Origin: Pseudomonas sihuiensis
Lineage (GTDB): Bacteria; Pseudomonadota; Gammaproteobacteria; Pseudomonadales; Pseudomonadaceae
Reading direction: 5' to 3'
Assembly (NCBI RefSeq): GCF_900106015.1
Contig: NZ_LT629797.1
Span: 558,001 to 622,000, forward strand
DNA: 64,000 bases
In this document: positions 8,530-16,474 of the stretch, one piece after another
How positions within the stretch are numbered: position 1 is the first letter of the stretch
How the letters are laid out: each line of letters opens with the position of its first letter
The notes under the pieces: model-generated
Told to the model about the DNA's origin: nothing
What the model saw: the letters and a program-made list of their open reading frames with translations, nothing else
The model's database searches: none
Made by a program: the position numbers and the translations under genes

Positions 8530-8913
8530 ACATTACCGGTTAGTTCAGGGAGCGATACTGGTAGTCAGTGTCGAGATTGTCACCGGTTTGACCGTGTTTC
8601 GCACTAGCCGTTCAACCGGTATCGCGTTCTGCGTCATTATGACCCGAGAGTCATCTGAACAGTTCCTTGACGCCAAATACGTGTCGGATTGTGATTCAGG
8701 TGGCGGCTTTATGCCAGCACCGATTGTCTGAAATGCGTGGTATTCGGCAGAACTCATCTTGTTGCGTCGCTCGAACATAAAAGTTTCAAGTTTCGTTCAC
8801 TCAATCGTCATCCGTGGTTCACGGGTCTGACACAGCTTGCGCCTACCTTGGTCTACACCAGAAGGCGCGAGTTAGCTGCCTTCGTATCGACAATGATAGT
8901 AGAGGGCCAGCCC
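8530..8913. promoter_or_regulatory. amrZ/phnC divergent intergenic region
   Basis: This 384-base region has no convincing gene. Three ACCGGT palindromes occur close to the amrZ start (8535-8540, 8582-8587, 8615-8620), with adjacent bases also partly symmetric; they could be repressor or autoregulatory sites. The phnC-proximal end holds the PhnF-like operator annotated separately. I looked for a Pho box (two CTGTNAT repeats) and for an AlgU promoter and found neither in convincing form. Confidence 0.4.
8849..8860. promoter_or_regulatory. Putative PhnF operator upstream of phnC
   Basis: TGGTCTACACCA is a near-perfect palindrome of the TGGT-N4-ACCA form used by GntR/UTRA regulators; PhnF of Mycobacterium smegmatis binds TGGTATAGACCA. 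It lies 53 bases before the phnC start, and a GntR/UTRA gene (phnF) is in the same operon. Confidence 0.6.
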
Positions 8914-9738
8914 ATGCGCGCAGCGATTCGAGTCGACCGTCTGAACAAGAGCTTCGGCCGCAAACAGGCGTTGTTCGACCTGGCGCTGTCGGTACAGCCA
9001 GGTGAAATGGTGGCCTTGATCGGTGCTTCGGGGTCGGGCAAGTCGACCCTGCTGCGCCATCTCGCCGGCTTGGCACGCGGCGATGCCGGCAGTATCGAAG
9101 TGCTCGGTCGCCAGGTCCAGACCGATGGTCGCCTCAACGGCGACGTGCGCCGTCAGCGCGCCGATATCGGCTATATCTTCCAGCAGTTCAATCTGGTCGG
9201 CCGCCTCAGTGTGATGCAGAACGTGCTGCTCGGCGGTCTGGGGCGCATGCCGCGCTGGCGCGGCAGCCTCAGTCTGTTCAATGCCGAGGAAAGGCAGCGT
9301 GCCATGCAGGCGCTGGAGCGCGTCGGTCTGGCCGAGCTCGCTACGCAGCGTGCTTCGACCCTCTCCGGCGGACAGCAGCAACGCGTGGCCATCGCCCGCG
9401 CGCTGTGCCAGCAGGCCGAGGTGATCCTCGCCGACGAGCCGATCGCCTCGCTCGACCCGGAGTCGGCGCGCAAGGTGATGGAGATTCTCGCCGACATCAA
9501 CCGCTGCGACGGCAAGACGGTGGTGGTGACCCTGCATCAGGTCGACTACGCGGTGCGCTATTGCCAGCGCGCCGTGGCGCTCAAGGGCGGGCGCATTCAT
9601 TTCGACGGACCCACCGAAAGCTTCAACCCCGATTTCCTCAATGACCTCTACGGCGGCGATCTCGATATCAGCCTGCTGCTGCCGCAAGGGCAGCGCCCAC
9701 GGGCTGTAGAGCGTCCGCTGGCGCTGGCCAAGGCCTGA
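8914..9738 (+). CDS. phnC: Phosphonate ABC transporter ATP-binding protein PhnC
   Basis: A 274-residue ABC ATPase. Walker [10 protein letters not shown] starts at residue 37, the signature LSGGQQQR at about 150, and Walker B ends in LADEP near 174, followed by the H-loop (TLHQVDYA). It energises phosphonate import with PhnD and PhnE at the inner membrane. Start ATG 8914 has AGAGGG about 7 nt upstream; the frame extends further upstream without family similarity. It is the first gene of the phn C-P lyase operon. PhnF-type control is suggested by the operator 53 bases upstream. Confidence 0.95.
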   Translation: MRAAIRVDRLNKSFGRKQALFDLALSVQPGEMVALIGASGSGKSTLLRHLAGLARGDAGSIEVLGRQVQTDGRLNGDVRRQRADIGYIFQQFNLVGRLSVMQNVLLGGLGRMPRWRGSLSLFNAEERQRAMQALERVGLAELATQRASTLSGGQQQRVAIARALCQQAEVILADEPIASLDPESARKVMEILADINRCDGKTVVVTLHQVDYAVRYCQRAVALKGGRIHFDGPTESFNPDFLNDLYGGDLDISLLLPQGQRPRAVERPLALAKA

Positions 9739-9792
9739 CGTCGCCTCCCTCATTCGAAACAACAACGCCAACCCGCAACAGGAGTGTGCTCC

Positions 9793-10794
9793 ATGTTCAA
9801 ACGCATCGGCCAGGTGCTGGCTGCCTCTGCGCTCGTCACCGGTTCCCTGCTGGGCTCGGTCCAGGCCGCCGAGGAACTCAACTTCGGCATCATCTCCACC
9901 GAGTCCTCGCAGAACCTCAAGGCCATGTGGGACCCCTTCCTGGCTGACATGAGCAAGCAGACCGGGGTGAAGATCAACGCCTTCTTCGCCCCGGACTATG
10001 CCGGGATCATCCAGGGCATGCGCTTCGACAAGGTCGACGTGGCCTGGTACGGCAACAAGTCTGCGATGGAGGCGGTTGATCGCGCCGGCGGCGAGATCTT
10101 CGCCCAGACCGTGGCGGCCAACGGCGCGCAGGGTTACTACAGCCTGCTGGTGGCGCACAAGGACAGCTCGATCAACTCGGTCGAGGACATGCTCAAGAAC
10201 GCCAAGAGCCTGACCTTCGCCAACGGCGACCCCAACTCCACCTCCGGCTACCTGGTACCGGGGTATTACGTGTTCGCCCAGAACAACGCCGACGCCGGCA
10301 AGATCTTCAAGCGCTCGCTCAACGGCAGTCATGAGGTCAACGCCTTGTCGGTGGCCAACAAGCAGGTCGATGTCGGCACCTTCAACAGCGAGGGCATGGA
10401 GCGTCTGGAAGTGACCGCGCCGGACAAGGCCGCGCAGCTCAAGGTGATCTGGACCTCGCCGCTGATCCCGTCCGACCCCATCGTCTGGCGCAAGAACCTG
10501 CCGCAGGAAACCCGCGACAAGCTGCGCGACTTCTTCATGACCTACGGTGCCAAGCCGGAGGAGAAGAAGGTGCTCGCAGGCCTGCAGTGGGGCCAGTTCA
10601 AGGCTTCCGACAACGATCAGTTGCTGCCGATTCGTCAGCTCGAACTGTTCAAGAAACGTACTGAAGTAGCCAACAACGACAAGCTCAAGGACGCCGACAA
10701 GCAGGCTCAGCTCAAGGAGCTGGACGCCGAGCTGGCCAAGCTGGAGCAGCGTATGGCCGAGCGTGAGAAGCAGGGCGGCGCCAGCGCCGGTTGA
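9793..10794 (+). CDS. phnD: Phosphonate-binding periplasmic protein PhnD
   Basis: A 333-residue periplasmic binding protein with a signal peptide (residues 1 to about 26; FKRIGQVLAASALVTGSLLGSVQA). The mature protein starts EELNFGIISTESSQN, typical of PhnD, and includes the ligand-region segments FAPDYAGIIQGMRFDKVDVAWYG and NGDPNSTSGYL. The C-terminal 60 residues are Lys/Glu-rich and predicted helical. Start ATG 9793 has AGGAG upstream. It captures phosphonates for the PhnCE transporter. A strong hairpin follows before phnE, which could stabilise a phnCD transcript end. Confidence 0.95.
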   Translation: MFKRIGQVLAASALVTGSLLGSVQAAEELNFGIISTESSQNLKAMWDPFLADMSKQTGVKINAFFAPDYAGIIQGMRFDKVDVAWYGNKSAMEAVDRAGGEIFAQTVAANGAQGYYSLLVAHKDSSINSVEDMLKNAKSLTFANGDPNSTSGYLVPGYYVFAQNNADAGKIFKRSLNGSHEVNALSVANKQVDVGTFNSEGMERLEVTAPDKAAQLKVIWTSPLIPSDPIVWRKNLPQETRDKLRDFFMTYGAKPEEKKVLAGLQWGQFKASDNDQLLPIRQLELFKKRTEVANNDKLKDADKQAQLKELDAELAKLEQRMAEREKQGGASAG

Positions 10795-10800
10795 TCCTGG

Positions 10801-10828
10801 CAGCCCCTCGGTATCGACTGAGGGGCTG
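10801..10828 (+). promoter_or_regulatory. phnD-phnE intergenic hairpin
   Basis: The inverted repeat CAGCCCCTC/GAGGGGCTG has a 10-base loop and no T-run directly after it. It is better read as an mRNA-stabilising or attenuating hairpin than as a full terminator; such structures often let the binding protein be made in excess over the permease. Confidence 0.5.
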
Positions 10829-10857
10829 ACTGCAGTCGTTTTCCCCGAGATGCCTTG

Positions 10858-11649
10858 ATGACCACTTTGACCACCCATACCCCGACCGTCGATAGCAAAC
10901 GCAGCTGGTTGCAGTTGATCGGCTCGGGCCTGTTCTTCGCCGTACTTGCCTGGTCCTGGCAGGGCGCGGAAATGAACCCGCTGGCGCTGGTGCGCGATGC
11001 CGGCAACATGGCCACCTTCGCCGCCGACTTCTTTCCGCCGGATTTCAGCAACTGGCAGCACTACCTCAAGGAGATGGTGGTTACCGTGCAGATCGCCCTC
11101 TGGGGCACGGTGCTGGCCATCGTCTGCGCCATTCCACTGGGCATTCTCTGCTCCGAGAACATCGTGCCCTGGTGGATCTATCAGCCGGTACGCCGGGTGA
11201 TGGATGCCTGCCGTTCGATCAACGAAATGGTCTTCGCCATGCTCTTCGTCGTCGCGGTCGGCCTCGGCCCCTTCGCTGGCGTGCTGGCGCTGTTCATCAG
11301 CACCACCGGGGTGCTGGCCAAGCTGTTCGCCGAGGCGGTCGAGGCCATCGATCCGGGCCCGGTCGAAGGCGTGCGCGCCACCGGCGCCAGTGCCCTGCAG
11401 GAAGTGATCTTCGGCGTCATCCCACAGGTGTTGCCGCTGTGGATCTCCTACTCGCTGTACCGCTTCGAGTCCAACGTGCGCTCGGCCACCGTGGTCGGCA
11501 TGGTCGGCGCTGGCGGTATCGGGGTGATCCTCTGGGAGGCCATACGCGGCTTCCAGTTCGCCCAGACCTGCGCGCTGCTGATCGTGATCATCCTGGTGGT
11601 GAGCGCCATCGACATCCTGTCCCAGCGCCTGCGCAAGCTCTTTATCTGA
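10858..11649 (+). CDS. phnE: Phosphonate ABC transporter permease PhnE
   Basis: A 263-residue inner-membrane permease with about six hydrophobic segments. The EAA loop that contacts the ATPase is visible as [24 protein letters not shown] near residues 169-192, and the conserved MVGAGGIG follows. Start ATG 10858 is used although its Shine-Dalgarno (GAGA) is modest; the preceding TTG gives the same frame. It works with PhnC and PhnD. A hairpin with a T-run follows and may separate the transport genes from phnF onward. Confidence 0.93.
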   Translation: MTTLTTHTPTVDSKRSWLQLIGSGLFFAVLAWSWQGAEMNPLALVRDAGNMATFAADFFPPDFSNWQHYLKEMVVTVQIALWGTVLAIVCAIPLGILCSENIVPWWIYQPVRRVMDACRSINEMVFAMLFVVAVGLGPFAGVLALFISTTGVLAKLFAEAVEAIDPGPVEGVRATGASALQEVIFGVIPQVLPLWISYSLYRFESNVRSATVVGMVGAGGIGVILWEAIRGFQFAQTCALLIVIILVVSAIDILSQRLRKLFI

Positions 11650-11659
11650 AGGAGGAGGA

Positions 11660-11682
11660 GGGCGCCTGCGTGCGCCCTTTTC
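11660..11682 (+). terminator. phnE-phnF intercistronic terminator-like hairpin
   Basis: GGGCGC pairs with GCGCCC across a 6-base loop and is followed by TTTTC. It lies immediately after phnE, overlapping the end of a long AGGAGGAGG tract. Partial termination here would separate the transport genes from the C-P lyase genes. Confidence 0.5.
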
Positions 11683-11687
11683 AAACG

Positions 11688-12392
11688 ATGAACTTGTCTA
11701 GACAAAGCGAACCGCTGTACCGCGAGCTGGCCGCCGTGTTGCGCGAAGATCTGCAACGCATGAGCCCGGGCGACTACCTGCCGGGCGAGATGCAACTGGC
11801 CGCACGTTTTTCCGTCAACCGCCACACCCTGCGCCGCGCGGTGGACGAGCTGGTGCTCGAAGGCCGACTGCTGCGCCGCCAGGGCAAGGGCACCCAGGTG
11901 CTGGCCAAGCCGCTGGTGTATCCGGTGGAGGCGGGCAGTGCCTTCAGCCAGTCGCTGTCGGCGCTCGGCCACCGGGTTGAAGCGAAATTGATCGAGCGCC
12001 TGCGCCGTGGCGGCAGCAGCGAGGAGTGCCGCCACCTGCAATTGCCCGATGGTAGCGAGCTGATCGAACTGGCCACCCTGCGCCTGCTCGACGGCCAGCC
12101 GCTGAGCCTGATCCGTCACCGTTTCTGCGCCAGCCTGGCGCCACTGTTGGCCGACTACCAGGGCGGTTCGCTGCGCCAGTACCTGGCCGAGCGCGACCTG
12201 CCGCTGGCGCGCACTTTCAGCCTGATCGGTGCGCGTCTGCCCAGCCGCGAAGAAGCCGCGCACCTGCTGATGCCGCGCCATGCGCCGCTGCTCAGCGTAC
12301 TCACCCTGTCCCGCGATCCCGCTGGTCGGGCGGTGGAGCTGGCGCAGTCCAGCAGCCGCGCCGACCGCTTCCAGTACCAGGTAGCGACCTGA
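11688..12392 (+). CDS. phnF: GntR/UTRA regulator PhnF
   Basis: A 234-residue HutC-subfamily regulator. The N-terminal winged helix covers about residues 10-75 (GDYLPGEMQLAARFSVNRHT, LRRAVDELVLEGRLLRRQGKG) and the UTRA effector domain about 90-230. It is the predicted repressor of the phn operon. The start is uncertain: ATG 11688 has no nearby Shine-Dalgarno, whereas a GTG at 11670 sits 9 nt after an AGGAGGAGG tract. Codons 3-6 from ATG 11688 contain the perfect palindrome TTGTCTAGACAA, a plausible self-operator. It overlaps no neighbour and is followed by phnG after 11 bases. Confidence 0.88.
   Translation: MNLSRQSEPLYRELAAVLREDLQRMSPGDYLPGEMQLAARFSVNRHTLRRAVDELVLEGRLLRRQGKGTQVLAKPLVYPVEAGSAFSQSLSALGHRVEAKLIERLRRGGSSEECRHLQLPDGSELIELATLRLLDGQPLSLIRHRFCASLAPLLADYQGGSLRQYLAERDLPLARTFSLIGARLPSREEAAHLLMPRHAPLLSVLTLSRDPAGRAVELAQSSSRADRFQYQVAT
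11694..11705. promoter_or_regulatory. Putative PhnF auto-operator
   Basis: The perfect 12-base palindrome TTGTCTAGACAA lies within the first codons of phnF. It shares the core GTCTA with the phnC-upstream site TGGTCTACACCA. GntR/UTRA proteins commonly bind such sites; autorepression is inferred. Confidence 0.55.
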
Positions 12393-12403
12393 TGGAGACC
12401 CGC

Positions 12404-12853
12404 ATGAACGACCTTGATCCGAACATCGCCGCGCGCCAGCGCTGGATGGGTGTGCTGGCTCGCGCCGGCGACGCTCTCGATGCCCATGAAGCGGCGCTGA
12501 AAGACAGCGCCTACCAGCTGATCCGCGCCCCCGAGGTGGGCATGACTCTGGTGCGCGGGCGCATGGGCGGCACCGGCAGCGCCTTCAACCTCGGCGAGAT
12601 GACCGTGACCCGCTGCGTGGTGCGCCTGGCCGACGGCCGTACCGGCTACAGCTACCTGGCTGGTCGCGACAAGCGCCGCGCTGAACTGGCCGCCCTGGCC
12701 GACGCCCACCTGCAGGGCAGTGACCAGGCGCGCTGGCTCATTGACCTGATCGACCCCCTGGCCCGCCAGCAGCGCGAACAGCGACTGGCCCGGGCCGCAC
12801 AGACTGCCACCACCCAGGTGGAGTTCTTCACCCTGGTCAGAGGAGAGGATTGA
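12404..12853 (+). CDS. phnG: C-P lyase subunit PhnG
   Basis: A 149-residue PhnG subunit of the PhnGHIJ core complex, which attaches phosphonate to ribose-1-triphosphate and cleaves the C-P bond. Family segments include RQRWMGVLARA near the start and GGTGSAFNLGEMTVTRC in the middle. Start ATG 12404 has GGAG 6 nt upstream; an earlier in-frame ATG at 12392 overlaps the phnF stop. Its stop overlaps the phnH start in ATGA fashion, indicating translational coupling. Confidence 0.93.
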   Translation: MNDLDPNIAARQRWMGVLARAGDALDAHEAALKDSAYQLIRAPEVGMTLVRGRMGGTGSAFNLGEMTVTRCVVRLADGRTGYSYLAGRDKRRAELAALADAHLQGSDQARWLIDLIDPLARQQREQRLARAAQTATTQVEFFTLVRGED

Positions 12854-13464
12854 TGACTACGCCGCACAGCTCGCACTGGCTGCAACCGGCTTTCGACGAC
12901 CCGGTGCTGGACGCCCAGCTCAGCTTCCGCGCCGCCCTCGGCGCCCTGGCCGAACCGGGTCTGCCGCGCGCCATGGATCGCGCCCACGCCCTGGGTGACC
13001 TGGCCCCGGCCACCTATGGCCTGTGCCTGGCCTTTCTCGACAGCGACACGCCGCTGTGGCTGGCGCCGCGCTTCGATACGCCGCTGATCCGCGCCAACCT
13101 GGCGTTCCACTGCGGCTGCCCGATCGTCGCCGAGCGCGAGATCGCCCTGTTCGCCCTGCTCGATGAGCGCGAGTTGAGCGATCTGTCGGACTTCGACAAC
13201 GGCAGCGAGCGCTACCCGGATCAGTCTTGCACGCTGCTGATTCAACTCGACGATCTGCACGCTGGCCCAGCCCTGCGCTGGCGCGGCCCGGGTATCAAGG
13301 ACGTGCGCAGCGTCAGCCTGCCGTTGCCGGCCTCGTTCTGGCAGCAGCGCCAGGCGCGCAACGCTTTTCCCCGTGGCCTGGACTGCTTCTTCGCCGCTGA
13401 CGGCGAAGTCATCGGCCTGCCACGCAGCACCCACGTGCTGATCGAAACCGAGGAGGCTGCCTGA
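12853..13464 (+). CDS. phnH: C-P lyase subunit PhnH
   Basis: A 203-residue PhnH subunit of the C-P lyase core complex. Recognisable segments are FRAALGALAEPGLPR (about residues 22-36) and RWRGPGIKDV in the second half. PhnH is structurally related to PLP-dependent transferases but has no PLP Lys. Start ATG 12853 shares bases with the phnG stop codon, and the stop overlaps the phnI start. The gene is intact and of standard length. Confidence 0.93.
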   Translation: MTTPHSSHWLQPAFDDPVLDAQLSFRAALGALAEPGLPRAMDRAHALGDLAPATYGLCLAFLDSDTPLWLAPRFDTPLIRANLAFHCGCPIVAEREIALFALLDERELSDLSDFDNGSERYPDQSCTLLIQLDDLHAGPALRWRGPGIKDVRSVSLPLPASFWQQRQARNAFPRGLDCFFAADGEVIGLPRSTHVLIETEEAA

Positions 13465-14540
13465 TGTATGTCGCCGTCAAGGGTGGCGAACGCGCCATCG
13501 ACAACGCTCATCAACTGCTGGCCAATCGTCGCCGCGGTGATACCGCCGTCGCCGAACTGGGCGTGCAGCAGGTGCGTCAGCAACTGCCGCTGGCCGTGGC
13601 CCGCGTCATGAGCGAGGGCTCGCTGTACGACGAGGAACTGGCTGCGCTGGCCATCAAGCAGGCCGCGGGCGATCTGATGGAAGCCATCTTCCTCTTGCGC
13701 GCCTACCGCACCACGCTGCCGCGCTTCGGCGCCAGCGAGCCGCTGGATACCACGAAGATGCAGCTGGAACGGCGCATCTCCGCCACCTTCAAGGATTTGC
13801 CTGGCGGTCAACTGCTCGGCCCGACCTTCGACTACACCCACCGTCTGCTGGATTTCACCTTGCTGGCCGAGGGCGACTATCCGGCGCCGGAAGCAGCCGT
13901 TACCGCTGAGCCCAAGCCCTGTCCGCGGGTGCTGGATTTTCTCGCAGGCGAAGGGCTGATGGCCCGTGAGGCGGATGACGGCGCGCCAGTACCCGACATC
14001 ACCCGCGAGCCGCTGGCCTTTCCCGCCTGCCGCGCCGAGCGCCTGCAGGCCCTGGCCCGTGGCGACGAGGGCTTCCTCCTGGCGCTGGGGTATTCCACGC
14101 AGCGTGGTTACGGACGCAACCACCCCTTCGCCGGGGAGATCCGCATCGGTGATGTCGAGGTGTGGATGACGCCCGCCGAACTGGGTTTCGCCGTACCGCT
14201 GGGCGACATCGAAATCACCGAGTGCGAGATGGTCAACCAGTTCGTCGGGGAAAGCGCCGAGCAGGCGCAGTTCACCCGCGGCTACGGCCTGGCCTTCGGT
14301 TACGCCGAGCGCAAGGCCATGGGCATGGCCCTGGTCGACCGCGCCCTGCGCGCCGGCGAGTACGGCGAGGAAGTGCAGGGCCCGGCGCAGGAGGAGGAAT
14401 TCGTGCTGATGCACTGCGACAACGTCGAGGCCGCCGGCTTCGTCTCGCACCTGAAGTTGCCGCACTACGTCGACTTCCAGGCCGAACTGGAACTGATCCG
14501 CAAGCTGCGCCGACAGGCGTCGGCAGAGGAGAACCACTGA
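13464..14540 (+). CDS. phnI: C-P lyase subunit PhnI
   Basis: A 358-residue PhnI. It exchanges the adenine of ATP for the phosphonate on ribose in the first C-P lyase step; alone it acts as a nucleosidase. The N-terminal MYVAVKGGERAIDNAH and the later GYSTQRGYGRNHPFAGEIR are conserved family stretches. The start overlaps the phnH stop (TGATG) and the stop overlaps the phnJ ATG, so the whole GHIJ set is translationally coupled. Nothing is missing. Confidence 0.95.
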   Translation: MYVAVKGGERAIDNAHQLLANRRRGDTAVAELGVQQVRQQLPLAVARVMSEGSLYDEELAALAIKQAAGDLMEAIFLLRAYRTTLPRFGASEPLDTTKMQLERRISATFKDLPGGQLLGPTFDYTHRLLDFTLLAEGDYPAPEAAVTAEPKPCPRVLDFLAGEGLMAREADDGAPVPDITREPLAFPACRAERLQALARGDEGFLLALGYSTQRGYGRNHPFAGEIRIGDVEVWMTPAELGFAVPLGDIEITECEMVNQFVGESAEQAQFTRGYGLAFGYAERKAMGMALVDRALRAGEYGEEVQGPAQEEEFVLMHCDNVEAAGFVSHLKLPHYVDFQAELELIRKLRRQASAEENH

Positions 14541-15409
14541 TGAACCTTTCCACTGCAAGCGGCGTCCGCGAGGCGTCGGCCTACAACTTCGCCTACCTCG
14601 ACGAGCAGACCAAACGCATGATCCGCCGAGGTCTGCTCAAGGCGGTGGCGATCCCCGGCTACCAAGTGCCTTTCGGCGGCCGTGAGATGCCGCTGCCCTA
14701 CGGCTGGGGCACCGGTGGCATGCAGCTGACCGCCGCCATTCTCGGCCGTGATGACGTGCTCAAGGTGATCGACCAGGGCGCTGATGACACCACCAATGCG
14801 GTGTCGATCCGCCGCTTCTTCGCCCGCACCGCCGGCGTCGCCACCACCGAACGCACGGTGGAGGCCAGCGTGATCCAGACCCGCCACCGCATCCCGGAAA
14901 CCCCGCTGTCGGCCGGGCAGATCATGGTCTACCAGGTGCCTATCCCCGAGCCGCTGCGCTTTATCGAGCCCAGCGAGCAGGAGACGCGGACCATGCATGC
15001 GCTGGAGGATTACGGCGTGATGCACGTGAAGCTGTACGAGGACATCGCCACCTTCGGCCATATCGCCACCGCCTACGCCTACCCGGTGACGGTGGACGAG
15101 CGCTACGTGATGGACCCGTCGCCGATCCCGAAATTCGACAACCCCAAGCTGGACATGAGCCCGGCGCTGATGCTGTTCGGCGCCGGTCGTGAAAAGCGCC
15201 TGTACGCGGTGCCGCCCTTTACCCGGGTGGTCAGCCTGGACTTCGAGGATCACCCCTTCGCCGTGCAGCGCTGGGACGAGTGCTGCGCCTTCTGCGGCAG
15301 CACGGAATCCTTCCTCGACGAGCTGATCGTCGACGACGCCGGCAGCAAGCGCTACGTCTGCTCCGATACCGACTACTGCCGCCAGCGCACCGAGGAGAAC
15401 CTGCAATGA
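14540..15409 (+). CDS. phnJ: C-P lyase radical SAM subunit PhnJ
   Basis: A 289-residue catalytic subunit, alpha-D-ribose 1-methylphosphonate 5-phosphate C-P lyase. The C-terminal cluster-binding cysteines are C249, C252, C274 and C280 (spacings 3, 22 and 6), matching the spacing known for E. coli PhnJ. They ligate the 4Fe-4S cluster used for radical SAM chemistry. Early stretches YNFAYLDEQTKRMIRRGLLK and GGREMPLPYGWGTGGMQ are family hallmarks. ATG 14540 overlaps the phnI stop. A longer frame extends upstream through phnI but is not coding. Confidence 0.95.
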   Translation: MNLSTASGVREASAYNFAYLDEQTKRMIRRGLLKAVAIPGYQVPFGGREMPLPYGWGTGGMQLTAAILGRDDVLKVIDQGADDTTNAVSIRRFFARTAGVATTERTVEASVIQTRHRIPETPLSAGQIMVYQVPIPEPLRFIEPSEQETRTMHALEDYGVMHVKLYEDIATFGHIATAYAYPVTVDERYVMDPSPIPKFDNPKLDMSPALMLFGAGREKRLYAVPPFTRVVSLDFEDHPFAVQRWDECCAFCGSTESFLDELIVDDAGSKRYVCSDTDYCRQRTEENLQ

Positions 15410-16215
15410 GCGCCGCCGAACGTCTGCAACCTGCCGTGGCAGCGGCCGAGCCGCTGTTCTCGGCGCGTGACCTGACCCGCCTGTACGGCCCGGACAAGGG
15501 CTGCCAGGGGGTGAGCTTCGACCTCTATCCCGGCGAGGTGCTGGGCATCGTCGGCGAGTCCGGCTCGGGCAAGTCCACCTTGCTCAGCCTGCTCTCCGGG
15601 CGCTGCCCGCCGGATCGCGGCAGCGTGAGTTATCGCGCGCGCAGTGGTCAGTGGCTCGACCTGTATAGCGCCAGCGAGGCCGAGCGGCGCACGCTGCTGC
15701 GCACCGAGTGGGGCTTCGTCGAGCAGAACCCGCGCGACGGCCTGCGCATGGCGGTGTCGGCCGGCGCCAATATCGGCGAGCGGCTGATGGCCCAGGGCGT
15801 GCGCCACTACGGCGAGCTGCGCGCCGCCGGGCTCGACTGGCTGAGCCAGGTGGAGATCGACCCGGCGCGTATCGACGACCTGCCACGCACCTTCTCCGGC
15901 GGCATGCAGCAGCGCCTGCAGATCGCCCGCAACCTGGTCTCCGCGCCGCGCCTGGTGTTTATGGACGAGCCGACTGGAGGGCTGGACGTGTCGGTGCAGG
16001 CGCGCCTGCTCGACCTGCTGCGCGGCCTGGTGCGTGAGCTGGACCTGGCAGTGGTGATCGTCACCCATGACCTGGCGGTGGCGCGCCTGCTGGCCGACCG
16101 CCTGATGGTGATGCGCCGTTCGAAGGTCGTGGAGGCGGGGCTGACCGACCAGATTCTCGACGACCCGCAGCATCCGTATTCGCAGCTGCTGGTGTCGTCG
16201 GTGTTGCAGCCCTGA
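15406..16215 (+). CDS. phnK: C-P lyase ABC-type subunit PhnK
   Basis: A 269-residue ABC ATPase that binds the PhnGHIJ core rather than a membrane permease. Walker A GESGSGKST begins at residue 50; the signature FSGGMQQR, Walker B LVFMDEPTGGLD and H-loop VTHD are intact. It resembles oligopeptide-transporter ATPases, but position and length fit PhnK. It overlaps the phnJ end by 4 bases. The 259-base gap after it, containing three REPs, is the only large gap in the phnG-phnP run. Confidence 0.92.
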   Translation: MSAAERLQPAVAAAEPLFSARDLTRLYGPDKGCQGVSFDLYPGEVLGIVGESGSGKSTLLSLLSGRCPPDRGSVSYRARSGQWLDLYSASEAERRTLLRTEWGFVEQNPRDGLRMAVSAGANIGERLMAQGVRHYGELRAAGLDWLSQVEIDPARIDDLPRTFSGGMQQRLQIARNLVSAPRLVFMDEPTGGLDVSVQARLLDLLRGLVRELDLAVVIVTHDLAVARLLADRLMVMRRSKVVEAGLTDQILDDPQHPYSQLLVSSVLQP

Positions 16216-16238
16216 TGACGCCCAGCAATCGCCAGCCC

Positions 16239-16298
16239 GTAGCCCGGATGCAATCCGGGAAAACCGTGCCAGCCATCCCCGGATTGCATCCGGGCTAC
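16239..16298. repeat. REP pair, GTAGCCCGGAT type
   Basis: GTAGCCCGGATGCAATCCGGG is followed after 18 bases by its inverted partner, ending GCATCCGGGCTAC. It lies between phnK and phnL. Confidence 0.85.
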
Positions 16299-16326
16299 AG
16301 CTGCCCGCTTGCGCATGACGCGGGAT

Positions 16327-16376
16327 GTAGGGCGGGTGTAACCCGCCACGGCAATGGCGGGTTGCACCCGCCCTAC
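16327..16376. repeat. REP, GTAGGGCGGGT type
   Basis: GTAGGGCGGGTGTAACCCGCC pairs with a GGCGGGTTGCACCCGCCCTAC arm. The element lies between phnK and phnL, and the same family recurs at 28908-28959. Confidence 0.85.
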
Positions 16377-16395
16377 GGCCTGCAACCGTCAACCC

Positions 16396-16455
16396 GTAGC
16401 CCGGATGAAATCCGGGAAGCCCGTGCCCGCCACCCCCGGATTGCATCCGGGCTAC
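16396..16455. repeat. REP pair, GTAGCCCGGAT type (second copy)
   Basis: GTAGCCCGGATGAAATCCGGG and its inverted partner end 19 bases before the phnL start. It is nearly identical to the copy at 16239-16298. Confidence 0.85.
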
Positions 16456-16474
16456 GACAGCAATCGAGGTGTAT

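Noticed and set aside
8700..8910. Pho box upstream of phnC
   Set aside because: No pair of CTGTNAT-like repeats with the right 11-base phasing was found by eye; a matrix search would be needed to exclude a weak site.
8872..11061. 729-codon minus-strand frame across phnCDE
   Set aside because: Antisense shadow; phnC, phnD and phnE on the plus strand have full motifs.
16216..16474. CRISPR-like array in the phnK-phnL gap
   Set aside because: Repeats are palindromic REP pairs of two families with irregular spacing, not identical direct repeats with uniform spacers.
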